From Lampris incognitus (taxonomy: Eukaryota; Chordata; Actinopteri; Lampriformes; Lampridae): a DNA stretch of 64,000 nucleotides. The notes under the pieces are model-generated. The model was given only the letters and a program-made list of their open reading frames with translations. It searched no databases and was not told the DNA's origin. The position numbers were made by a program, and so were the translations under genes. Position 1 is the stretch's first letter. The number at the start of each line of letters is the position of its first letter. Shown piece after piece: positions 50,501 to 62,326 of the stretch. The stretch covers positions 61,882,915 to 61,946,914 of the forward strand of contig NC_079216.1 in assembly GCF_029633865.1 (NCBI RefSeq), given 5' to 3'.

Positions 50501-52220
50501 AATGTGATTTTGATGCACTGAACAGTTTGTGTCTGTCATGCGTGATTAGCGTCCCTGTTGTTGTTGGTGAAAGGTGCCAAGTGTACAGATAACACCGTAA
50601 CACGCAGGCGCGCTTTGCGAAGCATGTGAGTTAAAGGGGCATTTCTCCCTCCAGCTACGCAACACATCCAGAAAGGCTCGCGTGTAGCAAAGAGCGCCGA
50701 TACGGGAGGAGAGGATGGCCATTTGTTGTACGGAGCAGACTTGCGGGGCATCATTCCACCGTGTAAGCGGTGTATTTGGAGCAATGCTTGGTTACCTAGA
50801 CAATAAGTATGCAACCTTTGTAATGAATATATTAGATAAGGTTAGCCACACAGTCTGTCGGGGGGGGGGGGGGAAGAGAAAGGCCTGCTTCTGTCTGCGG
50901 GTATGACTACATTAACATTTCCCAAGAAGGCAGGGCTGCCCATCGGTCTACCACTGACCATTCCCTCTGGTGCTGTTTAACCCCCACACATAGCCGGGAT
51001 TGGCGTTTGTTCTTCTCTGTCTCATAATCAATTCCGTCTTCCGCTGTTAAGCACAGGAGTTATTGATGTCTCTACGTCGGCTGCACTGGGACAGGGGCCA
51101 AGCCATGTGAGAATCCTGTTACAGCTTGACTTTCCCTTGGCTGCCATTGGCTTGGCTCCCCGCACTCCCCAACCCATCACGCACACGCACACGCACACAC
51201 ACAAATCACCTGTGCAGAATCACCTGTCTGATGATGTCAATGTTGGGCGTCCAATCAGGATATTATGGAAATAATATGTACTGTTAGCTACTCAAAGGAG
51301 GTTGAGTCAGTTTATCTGGATACGTTTATTGACAGATGCATTGCATCACTCATCTACGTAAATAACAGCTTCAGTCTAAACTGACTGCAGGTATCCCCAC
51401 CCTTATAAACCACACCGTTGCATAACGACTGAAAACAATGACCAGTTTCATGTGCAAACATGGGCGTGACCATTAACTAGAGTTTCGGTGGCCGTGTGTA
51501 CTATTCACAGAGGATGTGGGAACGTTTGCAATCACGGCGTCGTAAGATGGCAACAGATGTACTCTTTGGCCTCCCCCCCCTCGGTTCAGGGATGATCGTT
51601 CCCTCTTAACAAAGATGGCCTCTTTGACTCCCAGTTCAAGCCAGCGTTCCTCCTTATCAAGGATGTGCGTTGATGAGGGGTGGGGACCCCTGCAGGAGAG
51701 GTCACTCAGATGAGTGATGCAACGTATCCGTCAATAAACGTTGTATCCAGATGAACTGATTCAACTTTCTTTGGTTTTCTTACCTGGATCGTTGAGCATG
51801 CTTAAAGACATGTTAGCTGCTCAGCTGAAAATATGCAGCCATTACTTGGACTGCTTCCAATTATAAACTCAAGACAGCGATCCTGTGTCATCATGTTCAC
51901 CACAAAACCCCACAACAATTGTGCATCATAGTTGTGAAACTGTGTGTATTTTTTTTTTTTGTTAAGAGAAAAACTCATTGCTTACTATTCTGACTCTAAC
52001 ACAAATCCTGGTTGTGGCGTGCCCACCGCAGAGCCCCTCCCCAGGCCGGGGCCTCGGAGCTGGAGGTGATCTCCCAGCAGGTGGAGGAGGACAACCAGTG
52101 TGTGGCCCCCGTCCAGCTGGTCAGCTTTGCCTACAGAGACCTGCCCCTAGCCGCTCTGGACATCTCCCTGGCCGGGTCCCAGCTCATTTCCAACCTGGAC
52201 GAAGAGGACAACAGAGAGGG
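44407..52220 (+). CDS. tmem266: TMEM266 (C15orf27) N-terminal part, gene continues beyond window
   Basis: Two coding exons fit. Exon 44317-44420 carries ATG AGC AAT CCC CA (44407-44420) and a GTAAGT donor; exon 52032-52220 carries 189 nt. Together they read MSNPQAPPQAGASELEVISQ, QVEEDNQCVAPVQLVSFAYR, DLPLAALDISLAGSQLIS and NLDEEDNREG. This aligns closely with the N-terminus of human TMEM266, which has M-T-N-P-Q and later QLV.FAYRDLPLAA.D. TMEM266 is a membrane protein with a voltage-sensor-like four-helix domain. That domain is encoded by later exons; I searched 52221-64000 for the next exon (expected to begin near ..NWLKPCC) and did not see it. The divergent placement next to nrg4 is as in human. 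Confidence 0.85.
47815..48190. repeat. (CAT)n tract with adjoining retroelement-like sequence
   Basis: A (CATCAT)n repeat at 47820-47856 is followed by GTCACAGGAGCACAGCTGAA and GGGGTGCCAGTTTAGTCCCC. The pattern of a trinucleotide tail joined to a GC-rich segment suggests the 3' end of a LINE. The class is not determined. Confidence 0.35.
49896..50025 (-). repeat. Fragment of a common fish repeat
   Basis: TCCATCCATACATCCATTAT, then CCTGTTCAGGGTCGCGGGGA, GCTGGGGCCTATCCCAGCAG and CACCCTGGACAGGCCGCCAG, in reverse orientation. This is the 3' part of the widespread tRNA-headed fish repeat whose heads occur elsewhere in the window. Confidence 0.7.
51300..51805 (-). mobile_element. Penelope-like element remnant, second copy
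   Basis: Inverted ends GTTGAGTCAGTTTATCTGGA (51301) and CAGATGAACTGATTCAACTT (51749-51768), followed by TCTTTGGTTTTCTTACCTGG. On the minus strand, 51570-51670 reads DKEERWLELGVKEAIFVKRE followed by RSSLNRGG, the typical C-terminal block of the GIY-YIG domain in fish Penelope-like elements. Same family as 37022-38060. Located in tmem266 intron 2. Confidence 0.6.
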
Positions 52221-53363
52221 GTACGTGCCATCGCCACATCCCATCCCACCTCTTTCTCACTTTTGACGGGGGGTCCTTGACAGTTGAAGCCGCTGACGTT
52301 TGCCAGTTCCTCAGAAAATATTTAATTCTCGCGATATGGCAAAGATAGCCTCACCGCTAGACAGTTCAGCTTTCGTCGTTTGAGGTAGAAAAAAAAAAAC
52401 AACCGTTTCATTTTAATGCACTGCGGTAGGATTATCGGTGGAATCTGTCTATAAAGAATCTGTATAATAAAAAAGCCAAGGTGTAATTAAACAATGATTG
52501 ATGTTTTTCATGTTTGCCGTTAAATTTAATAAGCTGTTAGAGATACGGCGTCTGAAACATTGTCCCCGCATGTTGTATGGATGTGCTCTATCCATAATTG
52601 AGACAGAATTGCAATTACCGCAATCTATAATCTACCCTGGCAGAGGGAAGCTCTGCCTCCACTCTCTCTATTGCTGGTTATTGCGTACGATAATTACACC
52701 TGGCATATTGAATCACCTCTCATTTTATATCAGAGCCGAGAGTCCGAGGATATTGGGCAATGAATTTATTAGTGTCACTCAGTTAAATGGACAATACCTC
52801 AACGGACTTGTTCATTTCAGCCCTGTGACACAGCAATTTCTCTCCACCCAAAAAAAAAAAGAAGAAGAAGAAGAAGAAAAAAAGTCTTCTGCTCATAACG
52901 TTATTATTTGGCAGGCAACAACAAGCATTGTTAGCGCCATATTTCTTTGCTGAAATGTCAGAGCCTCGTCGTGGTGTTGTTTCTATCCTGGGGGTGTGGG
53001 GGGGTGCTGACGTGTGTGTTATATATTTTCCCCAAGCCACATCTCCCATTGTAGAGGCCCCAGTACACTCAGGACAGGACGCACCGCTCCCGAGCGCCCC
53101 TGTAGCGAGTGTCCATGGCTCTTCACTCAGGAAGCGTGACTCACAGCCCCTTTGGCTCGCTGTGATGCCGGTGCCCATGCGTCGATGGTAGACAAACAGC
53201 ATAAGGTTAAATGGTGTATCGGGCCTTTCGCCATCCAAGCCCCGGTGTGTCAGCTGACCACACCCGGTCGGATCTTGCCTGACTCTGGCTCTGTGCGGTC
53301 TTCGGGCTCTGTGGGACGGAGGAGAGGGACAGATGGGTCCTCTCCTAAACATTCTCTCTCTCT

Positions 53364-53395
<32 letters not shown>

Positions 53396-54032
53396 GTCTT
53401 GCTCTCGCATGCAAAAAAACAGAACACAACATGCACACGTAGCAGTGCCACATCAGAGGACTGGGGCTGGCAGCTATTCACACTCAGCATGAGTATGGGC
53501 ACACCCTGGTCCCCTTTGGATAGGCAGCATAGTTTAGCAGAGAAGCCATTCGGTGCCGAGATGGGTCCGGGAGGAGAATTTGTCAAGTCAGAAATCTTGG
53601 GGGGAAAAAAAATAAAGGAATTCACAATAAAAATGATACCGTGGAAGCAGCCCTGGCCCCCGTGGCCCAATGAAAACGTTCATTTGGCGCCGGCGGTGAT
53701 TAAGTGACTGTGTGTTCAACAAGGTTTTCAGATCGAAATTCCTGATTTCCAAGCCAAAAGCATTCCGAGGCACACCTGTCATCGTGGTTTCACTGCACTC
53801 TCTCTAACACACGCGCTTTTTACTGGAAGCGTTGTTGGAAAATGTATTTTACATGTTACGGGTTTTAGCTGCCTTTGTGACTCATTGGTGTAGCGTCAGA
53901 GGAATTACACAAAGGAAGAATGTTGTTTCCCTCAGTAAGCTATCGCATCAAACAAGACAGTCAAAGGCCCGACGGTAGGGGTAATGTACAAACTGACTTA
54001 TTTGCATTGTCATTTTAGCTCTGTGAACTATT
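52221..54032. other. tmem266 intron 3, first part
   Basis: No exon recognised. Contains an A/GAA-rich stretch (52850-52884) and a (CT)n tract (53351-53400). Confidence 0.4.
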
Positions 54033-54850
54033 TGGGGCGGCATGTTGCCTTACAGCAAGAAGGTCCTGGGTTCGAACCCCAGGCCATCTCAGGTCCTTTC
54101 TGAATGGAGTTTGCATGTTCCCCCTGTGTCTTTTTTTTTTAATTTATTTTTTTTATACATTTATTTCTAGTTTTTCCCCTTATCCCACCCGATTAACCCA
54201 GTGGCATATGGCCGGAACCCTTGTGGAATAACTCCCCTGGCTCACGTTTCCACAGGAAGGAGATAGTCGCAACACCAGCTTCCTTCAAACTCGTGTCGGC
54301 TGCTCTCGCTATTTTACACGCTGAAGCCTCGCGTGGATTGCATCACCTTCAGGCCGCGAAGGAGACGTAGGGAGAACGCTTCCGGTTGCTTGGCTGCAGG
54401 TGCCCGGATGGGCCAGAGGGGTCGCTGGAGAACGACGAGTCCCCGAACACTACACCGATCTACACCCAGTATCCCTCGGGTAAGGGTGGCCTAATGAATG
54501 CCTCACCCCGTGGACGCTCTGGCCGTGACCGGTTGTGGCGAGTCTGGGATACGAACCTCCCCGCCACGTGACGAGCGGGTTGCCAGGACGGCGGTTTATT
54601 CCGCTCGGCCATCAGAGCGTCCTGTTCTCCCCCGTGTCTGCGTGGGTTTCCTCCGGGTGCTCCGGTTTCCTGCCGCCGTCAAAAAGACATGCGAGTTAGG
54701 GTTAATACTCCTTCCTGTCTGTGCCCCTGAGCAAGGCGATGGAAAGGAGAGCTGGAGTTGGTCGCCGCCACTGTTTGCAGCGTGTGTGCTGGGGCGGGTT
54801 AAATGCAGGGGATGAATTGCCCCTCGGGGATTAATAGAGGAGATTTTATC
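54033..54850 (+). mobile_element. Family C repeat split by a family B SINE
   Basis: The left piece (54033-54131: GGCGGCATGTTGCC, GGGTTCGAACCCC, GGAGTTTGCATGTTCC) and right piece (54623-54850: TGCGTGGGTTTCCTCCGGGT ... GGGGATTAATAG) are the two halves of one family C repeat, separated by the SINE in the next entry. Confidence 0.8.
54132..54622 (-). mobile_element. tRNA-derived SINE, family B, copy 1
   Basis: On the minus strand: GATGGCCGAGCGGAATAAAC (A-box-like), GAGGTTCGTATCCCAGACTC (B-box-like), a body of about 400 bp, and an A-rich tail (poly-T at 54132 on plus). Target duplications TGTTCCCCCTGTGTCT (54116-54131) and TGTTCTCCCCCGTGTCT (54623-54639) flank it. A second copy is at about 60060-60518. 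Confidence 0.82.
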
Positions 54851-55959
54851 TTCTGTTTCTGCTTGCTGGGATGTGCGGTCAAAGGAGACTTTCCACACTC
54901 ATCTGTGGGGTCATCTAGACTCTAAACATGAAGACTAATGACGCTATCGGCCCTTCGTAGATGAGGATGATATCCCATCTGGTCATTTCACCAGTGAAAT
55001 TCAGTGTTCTCACGTTTTAACCAGTAAAAAGTAACGTGCCCCTTTGTTCTCACAAAGCTGATGTGAGTGGCTTTTTTTTTTATTCCAGATAAAAAAATAA
55101 GAGAGCAGTTCATTCAAATATAATTCGTTTTCCCGAGCTGAAATCCTAAGGAAAGACATTTAAGAATCTTTTTTTTTTTCTTCTGTATTTTGATCACCAG
55201 ATCCTTTATTGCGCAGTTCACTGGGGGTTTCGGTTTCGGGGTGGGACGGACACGAGCGAAACGAAGAGTAAGGACATCCGAGGTCGAAGTTGCAGCATCG
55301 TCATCGGGGGCGCGATAAAATAAAAGCGTTTCACGAGTAACTTAAGCCTGAGGCGTCCGCGAGGCCTCGGTTTTTATTTGGTTCTCTGTGGCAGTAAAGG
55401 AGAAGAACACACACACACCAGAGACACGCATTTAGTCTTGCACGGCAGCCTCGCGCGGCTCTTTATCAGCAGACGTGGGCGACTGTGTAGGAGGCGGATG
55501 TTCTTGCGGACTGCAAGGGGCACAGGCGGCGCTAGCAGATGCTATGCAGTGGCGAGCCGGATGGAATTATTAATAGCGTTTGGCTGCACCGTCTTCTCCA
55601 GAAAAAGGCCGGTGAAACCTGACAGCGGCCGGTCCATTTTAAATCTGTATTTACTGTATGAACGCACTCTATTGATAACAGGGCTCCTGTCCCTTATTCG
55701 GGAATTTGTAATATTGTGTCTCATTGACAGGGGGGGATTTTCTTTGTTGTAGAATGTGCATATAGATTGCAGCAGACAGATCTGGTGGTTAATTCCCAAA
55801 ATAAATAAATAAATAAATGCAGGTGCATATATACATCTTCATTATGAGATGCTGCTTGTGTACAGCTAATCAATACACAGTGTTCAGACATCGTACTGAG
55901 ATTTGTATTTAAGTTCTGACCTCTCTAGACCGTCTCGGGCCCCATTCGAGGGGCCCAGA

Positions 55960-56510
55960 GGTGGGACCAAGTCCGCTGGCTCGCACTTAACAAGTAGTCC
56001 AAGTCTCAAGTCTTGACAATGAAGTCTTGCTCAAGTCCCAAGTTGCGTGTTACACCGATTGGGTCCAAAAAGTCAAGTCAAAGGTCCTTAATTTCAATTT
56101 CCAGGTATTAAACAAGTCCTCGTGTTTTTTAATCGAGTTCAAATTCATTTTCATTTCCCCTAGAAATGTTCTTTAAACTATTTTTGTAAGATATTTTTAC
56201 ACTTTCAAATACACATTGAAATCCCACAGCAGCCACGGGGTGATTTATGACATGCCAGCTACTCTCACCGAGCATGCCCGCTCCTCTCCGCCGCTACGTC
56301 GCATGCTGCAGTTTTGCTATAGCCGATTGCATCAAGGGGGGGGGGGGGGGGAACACAAACGACTATATGATGCTGCTTTTTTTAAGCTTTATTTCTGCTG
56401 GCCGAAACTGGGATCCGGGCGTTACTCAAGTCGTTTTCCTCGCACGCGTCTCGAGTCAAGACTCTCGCCTGTTTAAAAGTCCGAGTCAAGTCTAAGACCT
56501 AGTGCTCCAA
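55960..56510. repeat. CAAGTC-rich element (hAT-like, decayed)
   Basis: Begins CAGAGGTGGGACCAAGTC (55959) and contains many AAGTC/GAGTCAAG repeats, ending CGAGTCAAGTCTAAGACCTA. The start matches a common non-autonomous fish hAT element. The right terminal repeat is degraded. A G run lies at 56337-56350. Confidence 0.55.
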
Positions 56511-58590
56511 AGCTTACCCAGAGCCCGGGTTATCGTCCCCCAGATCGGCCCGCTCCCTGCAGCAGCGGCCGCAGCGGCATATGCCGCTGATCTCCAGGGG
56601 TCGGAGCGAGAGGTGTGAAGCGCCGCAGCCGTGACAGATGGTTCATATGGGTCAACTCGCTGCTGTGACTAGATGGGAGCGAAGAGGTGACGAGGATGAG
56701 AAATGAACGGAACAAGAGAGGAGGGGATCTGGCAACCCTCCTCCACATTTCCACTCGCAAAGCTGCCAGCTGCAGATTAGCAGGACGGAAATGGTTTCGT
56801 TTGATGGATGCCTTGTGTGCTCATGCCGGTTGGCAGTGCGGCGTTAACCCTGTGTAGTGCGCTGCATGCAGCGGCAGGCTAAGGGGGCTGGCTGATACGG
56901 TACTGCGGTGAGATGGGGAGGGGGGGGGGTATTAGATAGGCTTAAGCACATAGCCTGGCCAGCACAAACCAGCCATCGTGAGTGGTTACTTATAGGTTAA
57001 GTAAACCCGAATGCTCACTGATGTAAAGGCCTCCAGCAACTTATCCTGTCGCCATCGAGACGTTTCACCCGCTAGTGCTCGCCGTGGCGTTAAGCTCACT
57101 GGCACATCATCAGACCAAGGCATTAACGATGAAATCAGATGGTGTGATTACAAAAAGAGCTAGGCGGCAGAACGTCGCACTCAAGGCGCTTAGCCGAGGG
57201 TAGGATGGTTCTCGGCAGCCGCGCCGATTCTCGGGTCTGTGGCTCCAGAAACGCGCTATACCTGCTCCGTGTAGACGGATGGCCGGGGAGGGAAGAGCGC
57301 TAGTCCTCATTTTTGTTGTCTCTTCTCGACTCTTTTTCAAACACTCGGAGGAGCAGTCCCCTCCGTCAAGTCGGCCCGCCCTACCTCCAGCGCCGGGTGC
57401 GGTACAATAGACGACGGTTGAGTGCGGGGTTTGAGGGTTCGTTCATTTTCACAGACATGCAAAGTGCGAGATTGCTTTTTTTTTGTGCGTGGAGGGCGTG
57501 AAAAGATCAAGCGTCCTCGTGAAGAGCCATTTATCAGGAACCGCCGCTTCTACACGTGTAGCCCCATCCATCTCCATTCGCCTCACATCTGAGGCGCATT
57601 TCGCCGGCGGAGGCCAGCTCCGCGTTGCCTCTGCCGGGCAGACGAGCGGCGCCGTAGCGCCGGCACGCGAGGGAAGAGAAGGAGACGGTCCGGGTTAAAC
57701 CGGAAAGCTGTGTTATTTCTTTGCAACATAGGATGGAAAGCGAAACGGCTGACCACAGCTAACAAGCTGTGGCGGGTGCATGTGCCAGGATGTGCTCAAA
57801 ACGGAGTCCGAAGCTTTCTGCACCCCCACCCCCCCCAAAAAAACCAAAACCAAAACAATCGATGGGCGCTTTTCAGTCGGCTTGATAAGTCCCTTCAACA
57901 TTGTTTGCTAATCCCCCGGGCGTGAGCGCAAGTGATTAATGCTGGGGAGATATGAAAGCGCTAAACTGTAAAATTGATTACCTATGATAACGGCCGTCGG
58001 AGCCGTATTCAGCATATTTCTTGCTTAGCTGGTTTTCCCTTCTCTCGGGGCCCCTCTGCTCCCACTGGCAGCGGGGGAGGCCGATGACTCGGCAGCGGTT
58101 ACAGAGGAGAGGAGCCGAACCTGTCGTCTTAGCGTTTGTCTTTATTTTAAAGCGATCCAGGGGATGTGCCCCGTACGTGCGATTTCAGAAGGCGGTGGCA
58201 CTCGAGCAAAAAATGCATATATGGGGGGTGGGGGTGGGGTGGGGGGGTTATAAGAAACGTCACTTCGGACTAATGTGGCGAGCGAAGGTACGCGTACAAC
58301 CTGTGCAGTTTGAACAGGCCGGAGCAGAATGAAGCTGCCCGGCCTCCGCCGTTCGGTAGCCAGAAGCCTCGCCGTCCGTTTCCACCCCCCCCCCCTCGTG
58401 CCCGCCGAGCACGCCGGGTTGGTGTGAATGTGTCAAACGGGAGAATCCGCAGGGCCGTGTAGGAATCAGTCCGGGGGGGGGGGGACCGAAAGGAGACGGG
58501 CGGGACAGACTTTACATCACATCGAATAGCTTCGTAGAAATGATACGTCTGTTTGAAGCGATGCCATCGCTGACTACCTGTAGTGTTCCT
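56511..58590. other. tmem266 intron 3, GC-rich unique-looking DNA
   Basis: No exon or repeat family recognised. The sequence is CpG-rich in places (56520-56620, 57580-57700), which could mark regulatory DNA. Several C and G runs (58386-58397, 58473-58484) are present. I see no open frame with protein character. Confidence 0.35.
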
Positions 58591-59223
58591 GCAGTACTGC
58601 CGCTATGCAGTACTGCCACTATGCAGTACTGCCGCTATGCAGTACTGCCACTATGCAGGACTGCCACTATGCAGTACTGCCACTATGCAGGACTGCCACT
58701 ATGCAGGACTGCCACTATGCAGGACTGCCACTATGCAGTACTGCCGCTATGCAGTACTGCCACTATGCAGTACTGCCGCTATGCAGTACTGCCGCTATGC
58801 AGTACTGCCACTATGCAGTACTGCCACTATGCAGGACTGCCACTATGCAGGACTGCCACTATGCAGGACTGCCACTATGCAGTACTGCCGCTATGCAGTA
58901 CTGCCACTATGCAGGACTGCCACTATGCAGTACTGCCACTATGCAGGACTGCCACTATGCAGTACTGCCGCTATGCAGTACTGCCACTATGCAGGACTGC
59001 CACTATGCAGTACTGCCACTATGCAGGACTGCCACTATGCAGGACTGCCACTATGCAGGACTGCCACTATGCAGTACTGCCACTATGCAGGACTGCCACT
59101 ATGCAGGACTGCCACTATGCACTACTACCACTATGCAGTACTGCCACTATGCACTACTACCACTATGCACTACTACCACTGTGCAGTACTGCCACTATGC
59201 AGTACCGCCACTATGCAGGACTA
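58591..59223. repeat. 16-bp minisatellite, about 40 copies
   Basis: Tandem units of CAGTACTGCCACTATG with two main variable sites (GTA/GGA and CCA/CCG). The GG+CCG combination does not occur among about 33 regular units. The last units are degenerate (CACTACTACCACTATG). Because 16 is not a multiple of three, all three forward frames are open and each encodes the same 16-residue periodic peptide (YCHYAVLPLCSTATMQ type). These are not genes. Confidence 0.98.
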
Positions 59224-59354
59224 TAAGTGCTGCTCATCATATTGCTCTGCTTCCTCTCATTAAACCATTACTGACGCTGAGAATAAACCTCATCCGGGAA
59301 ACATTTAATGTATTTTAAAATGTCTGGCGTTCAAATGGGCTTTCTTCTTTTTTT

Positions 59355-59812
59355 TGTTCTTATTTTCCCTCCCTTTTTCTCCCCGATTGTACCCGGCCAA
59401 TTACCCCACTCTTCCGAGCCGTCCTGGTTTCTGCTCCACCGCCCCCCCTGCCGATCCGGGGAGGGCTGCAGACTACCACACGCCTCCTCTGATACATGTG
59501 GAGTCGCCAGCCGCTCGTTTTCACCTGACAGTGAGGAGTTTCGCCAGGGGGTACGTAGCGCGTGGGAGGATCACGCTATTCCCCCCCAGTTCCTCCTCCT
59601 CCTCCTCCCCCCCGAACAGGCGCCCTGACCGACCAGAGGAGGCGCTAGTGCAGCGACTAGGACACATACCCACATCCGGCTTCCCACCCGCAGACACGGC
59701 CAATTGTGTCTGTAGGGATGCCCCGACCAAGCCGGGGGTAACACGGGGATTCGAACCGGCGACCCCCGTGTTGGTAGGCAACGGAATAGACCGCTACGCT
59801 ACCCGGACGCCC
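59355..59812 (-). mobile_element. tRNA-derived SINE, family A, copy 3
   Basis: On the minus strand: GGGCGTCCGGGTAGCGTAGC, GGTTCGAATCCCC, then the body ending near 59380 (TACAATCGGGGAGAAAAAGG). Degenerate flanks TTCAAATGGGCTTTC (59330) and TTCAAGTAGTCTCTC (59813) are probably an old target duplication. Confidence 0.8.
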
Positions 59813-60059
59813 TTCAAGTAGTCTCTCTACAATTTGTTAGAATTCAAATCAGTTTGATCTTTTTTTTTGAATTCAGGTACATTGTACCAACATTGCCCAG
59901 GATGTACTTGTTATTGTACAGCCGTGTGGGACTAAAGTCTCATTTATAAATCTGACCTGACTTACGAATCTTCAGGGTAACTTGTTGACATTATTTTCCA
60001 AAAAAAAATGATGTGGTGCATTTTAGAGTGAAACCTCAACTGCAGGTATAGAAAAAAGG

Positions 60060-60518
60060 GAGATGGCCGAGCGGAGTAACCGCCGTCCTGGCAACCCGCT
60101 CGTCACGTGGCGGGGAGGTTCGAATCCCAGACTCGCCGTATCCGGTCACGGCCAGAGCGTCCACGGGGGTGAGGCGTTCGTTAGGCCACCCTTACCCGAG
60201 GGATAGCGGGCGTAGATCGGTGTAGTGTTCGGGGACTCGTCGTTCTCCAGCGACCCCTCTGGCCCATCCGGGCACCCGCAGCCAAGCAACCGGAAGCGCT
60301 CTCCCCACGCCCCCCTCGCGGCCTGAAGGCGATGCAATCCATGCGGGGCTTCAGCGTGTAGAACAGCGTGAGCAGCCGACACGAGTTTGAAGGAAGCTGG
60401 TGTTACGACCATCTCCCTCCTGTGGAAACGTGAGCCAGGGGAGTTATTCGACAAGGGTTCCGGCCACGTGCCACTGGGTTAATCGGGCGGGATAAGGGGG
60501 AAAACTAGAAATACATTT
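60060..60518 (+). mobile_element. tRNA-derived SINE, family B, copy 2
   Basis: GAGATGGCCGAGCGGAGTAA (A-box-like) and GGGGAGGTTCGAATCCCAGA (B-box-like) open the element. The body includes CAGCGACCCCTCTGGCCCAT and it ends AAACTAGAAATACATTTATT with a poly-A run at 60522-60534. Same family as 54132-54622, in the opposite orientation. Confidence 0.8.
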
Positions 60519-60539
60519 ATTAAAAAAAAAAAAAGGGGG

Positions 60540-62280
60540 GAGAGGAAAAAAAACCCCATACCGTGCAGAGTTGTGTAACGTTGTCCAGGGTCTTGTGTCG
60601 GCCATGTGGAGAACCGCCGAGTCGCTTGTCTGACGTCATTCCCCAGACTGACGTCAGGACGGATCTTTGCATAATGAAGCATAATGTCGTGGCTGCTGCC
60701 GCAGGTTCGCTCCCTGATGCGCTGGGATTCTTCACCAGCTGGACTTGCTGTGTTGTAAACGTGCAGCCGAGGCATCAATAGAGTGGGCAGAATCACTTGT
60801 TCTGAAGAGCTGGCACAGCAGCGCCAAGGTGGTCAGGACCCCACCACCCCCCCCCACCTTCCTCCCTCGACAGTATCGGGGGGGGGGGAGGGGGTTAGGT
60901 TTTCGGTCGTTCGTTAGCTTTGTTTTGTGTGTGCGTGATGAGCACGTGCGTGTGTGCGATCGATACCTGAGACGGGTTGACGAAGTTCCACCGACTCATT
61001 ATTTCTCAATGAGATGACGCCTTCGCAGCCCCCCCCCCCCCCGTGTCTCCTTCTAACACACACACATTAACAAACACCCACTTTGGTTTAACGACTTCAC
61101 ATCGTACTTTTCTTCCTATCTCAATTAGGATGGACGCTATAATGAAAGAGATGCCCCTCCCCCCCCCACCGAGATAGACCCCCCCCCCCAGCACCTCAAT
61201 AGCACTCGCTGAGGCCGGAACCAAGGCAGATCCGTCCTGTCCGCATGACTGGGCCCCGGGTCAGGCACCACACGGTGTGCCGGTCAGCCTACCTGGCCTC
61301 CCTATTTGGTCCTTCCCGGATCATGTACAGCACGCCATCAGACTCCATCTCAGGGCCGTTATTGATCAGTCTCGGGGTCTAATCCCTTTCCTCTGAGCTG
61401 CTGTCAGCCGCGCTTCGATCTCCCCTCCCCGTGTGACCGCTGTAGCCGCCGGCCCCTTGATGTCTTCATGAACCTGCCCACAGTACACGCCACCTCCAAG
61501 CTCTCATTTCCTCCTCATCCCCTGTCCTTAATGATGCGTGTGTGGGTGTGCGTTTGTGTGCATGTGCTCGTGTGTGTGTGTGTGTGTGTGTAGGAGACAG
61601 CGAGAGAGAAAGTAAGCGAGACACTTCCGTAAAATATTGCCTGTTCGATCCGAGCCAGCTGTGACCCTGGCGGAAAGCGAGTTGGGTCCCCCAACCCCCC
61701 CCCCCCGCCTTGCTTGTGAAGCCTTCCAGCACCAAAGCGGCTCCACTCCTTCATAAATACTTCAGGTCCGCTGTGCTCGAGGTTTAAAGTGATTTCCCCA
61801 AAATTAAGTTCCTGCGCTCGGAGTAATCCATCATTCCCATTTGCTCATCTCCCTGACAGTTTCTTTCTTTGCGGGTTTATTAAATTAATACCGTTTCTGT
61901 CCGGCTTAAGGGAGCGGTCCCGACTGAGTTATGACCTCGCACGGCATGAATTTAAGCGCGCCTCTCATCCCTGAAGCTAAGCGAGGTGTCTCTCGGCATG
62001 ATCGCTGAGCTGCTCGTCACCGCTTTCGACTCGCAAACGCCCGGTGACCGTGTGACTGATGGCGTCGTTGGCTGCGCGTATCACGGGGAGTTGCTCCGTT
62101 TTCCAAACCTCACACAAGCAGCAAAGCCACCTGACACGCGGTAGTCCCCCTGGGAGCACATCTGTACCCGTGGGGGGTGGGGGGGTGGGGTGGGGGGGAG
62201 TCTCTCCGGCACTGCAATGACGCCGTTGCTCACCGCCGCTTCCTCCTCACCTCGGGTGTTGAGCTCCTGATCTGGTGGCG
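60540..62280. other. tmem266 intron 3, no exon recognised
   Basis: Contains poly-C/G runs (60883-60899, 61029-61042, 61693-61706) and a short GT tract (61568-61591). The stretches 61210-61480 and 61740-62160 appear unique and non-repetitive; I recognise no gene there. Confidence 0.35.
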
Positions 62281-62326
62281 CGGGCCGGGCCGGGCCGGGC
62301 CGGGCCGGGCCGGGCCGGGCCGGGGC
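62281..62326. repeat. (CGGGC)n pentanucleotide repeat
   Basis: About eight uninterrupted CGGGC units followed by CGGGGCAG, pure G/C and able to form a G-quadruplex or stable hairpin. Confidence 0.95.

Larger units (their letters stand above)
44421..52031. other. tmem266 intron 2
   Basis: 7.6 kb without a recognised exon. It contains a (CA)n tract (44493-44527), a GGA/GTG-rich purine stretch (44780-44900), poly-C runs (45227-45247, 46542-46553), a (CAT)n tract with a retroelement-like tail (47820-48190), a fish repeat (49896-50025) and a Penelope-like remnant (51300-51805). Stretches near 45650-46140 and 46300-46930 look like unique, non-repetitive DNA and could hold regulatory sequence; this is only an impression. 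Confidence 0.4.

Noticed and set aside
52783-53670. 295-codon minus-strand frame in tmem266 intron 3
   Set aside because: Contains poly-Phe and Arg/Glu stretches from A/GAA and CT repeats; no domain and no conserved neighbours.
58591-59223. CRISPR-like array
   Set aside because: The units are directly contiguous with no unique spacers, and the DNA is eukaryotic.
58540-59318. Three overlapping long frames (226-237 codons) rich in Cys/Tyr/His/Leu
   Set aside because: They are the three readings of one 16-bp tandem repeat whose unit has no stop; there is no start context, splice signal or conserved domain.
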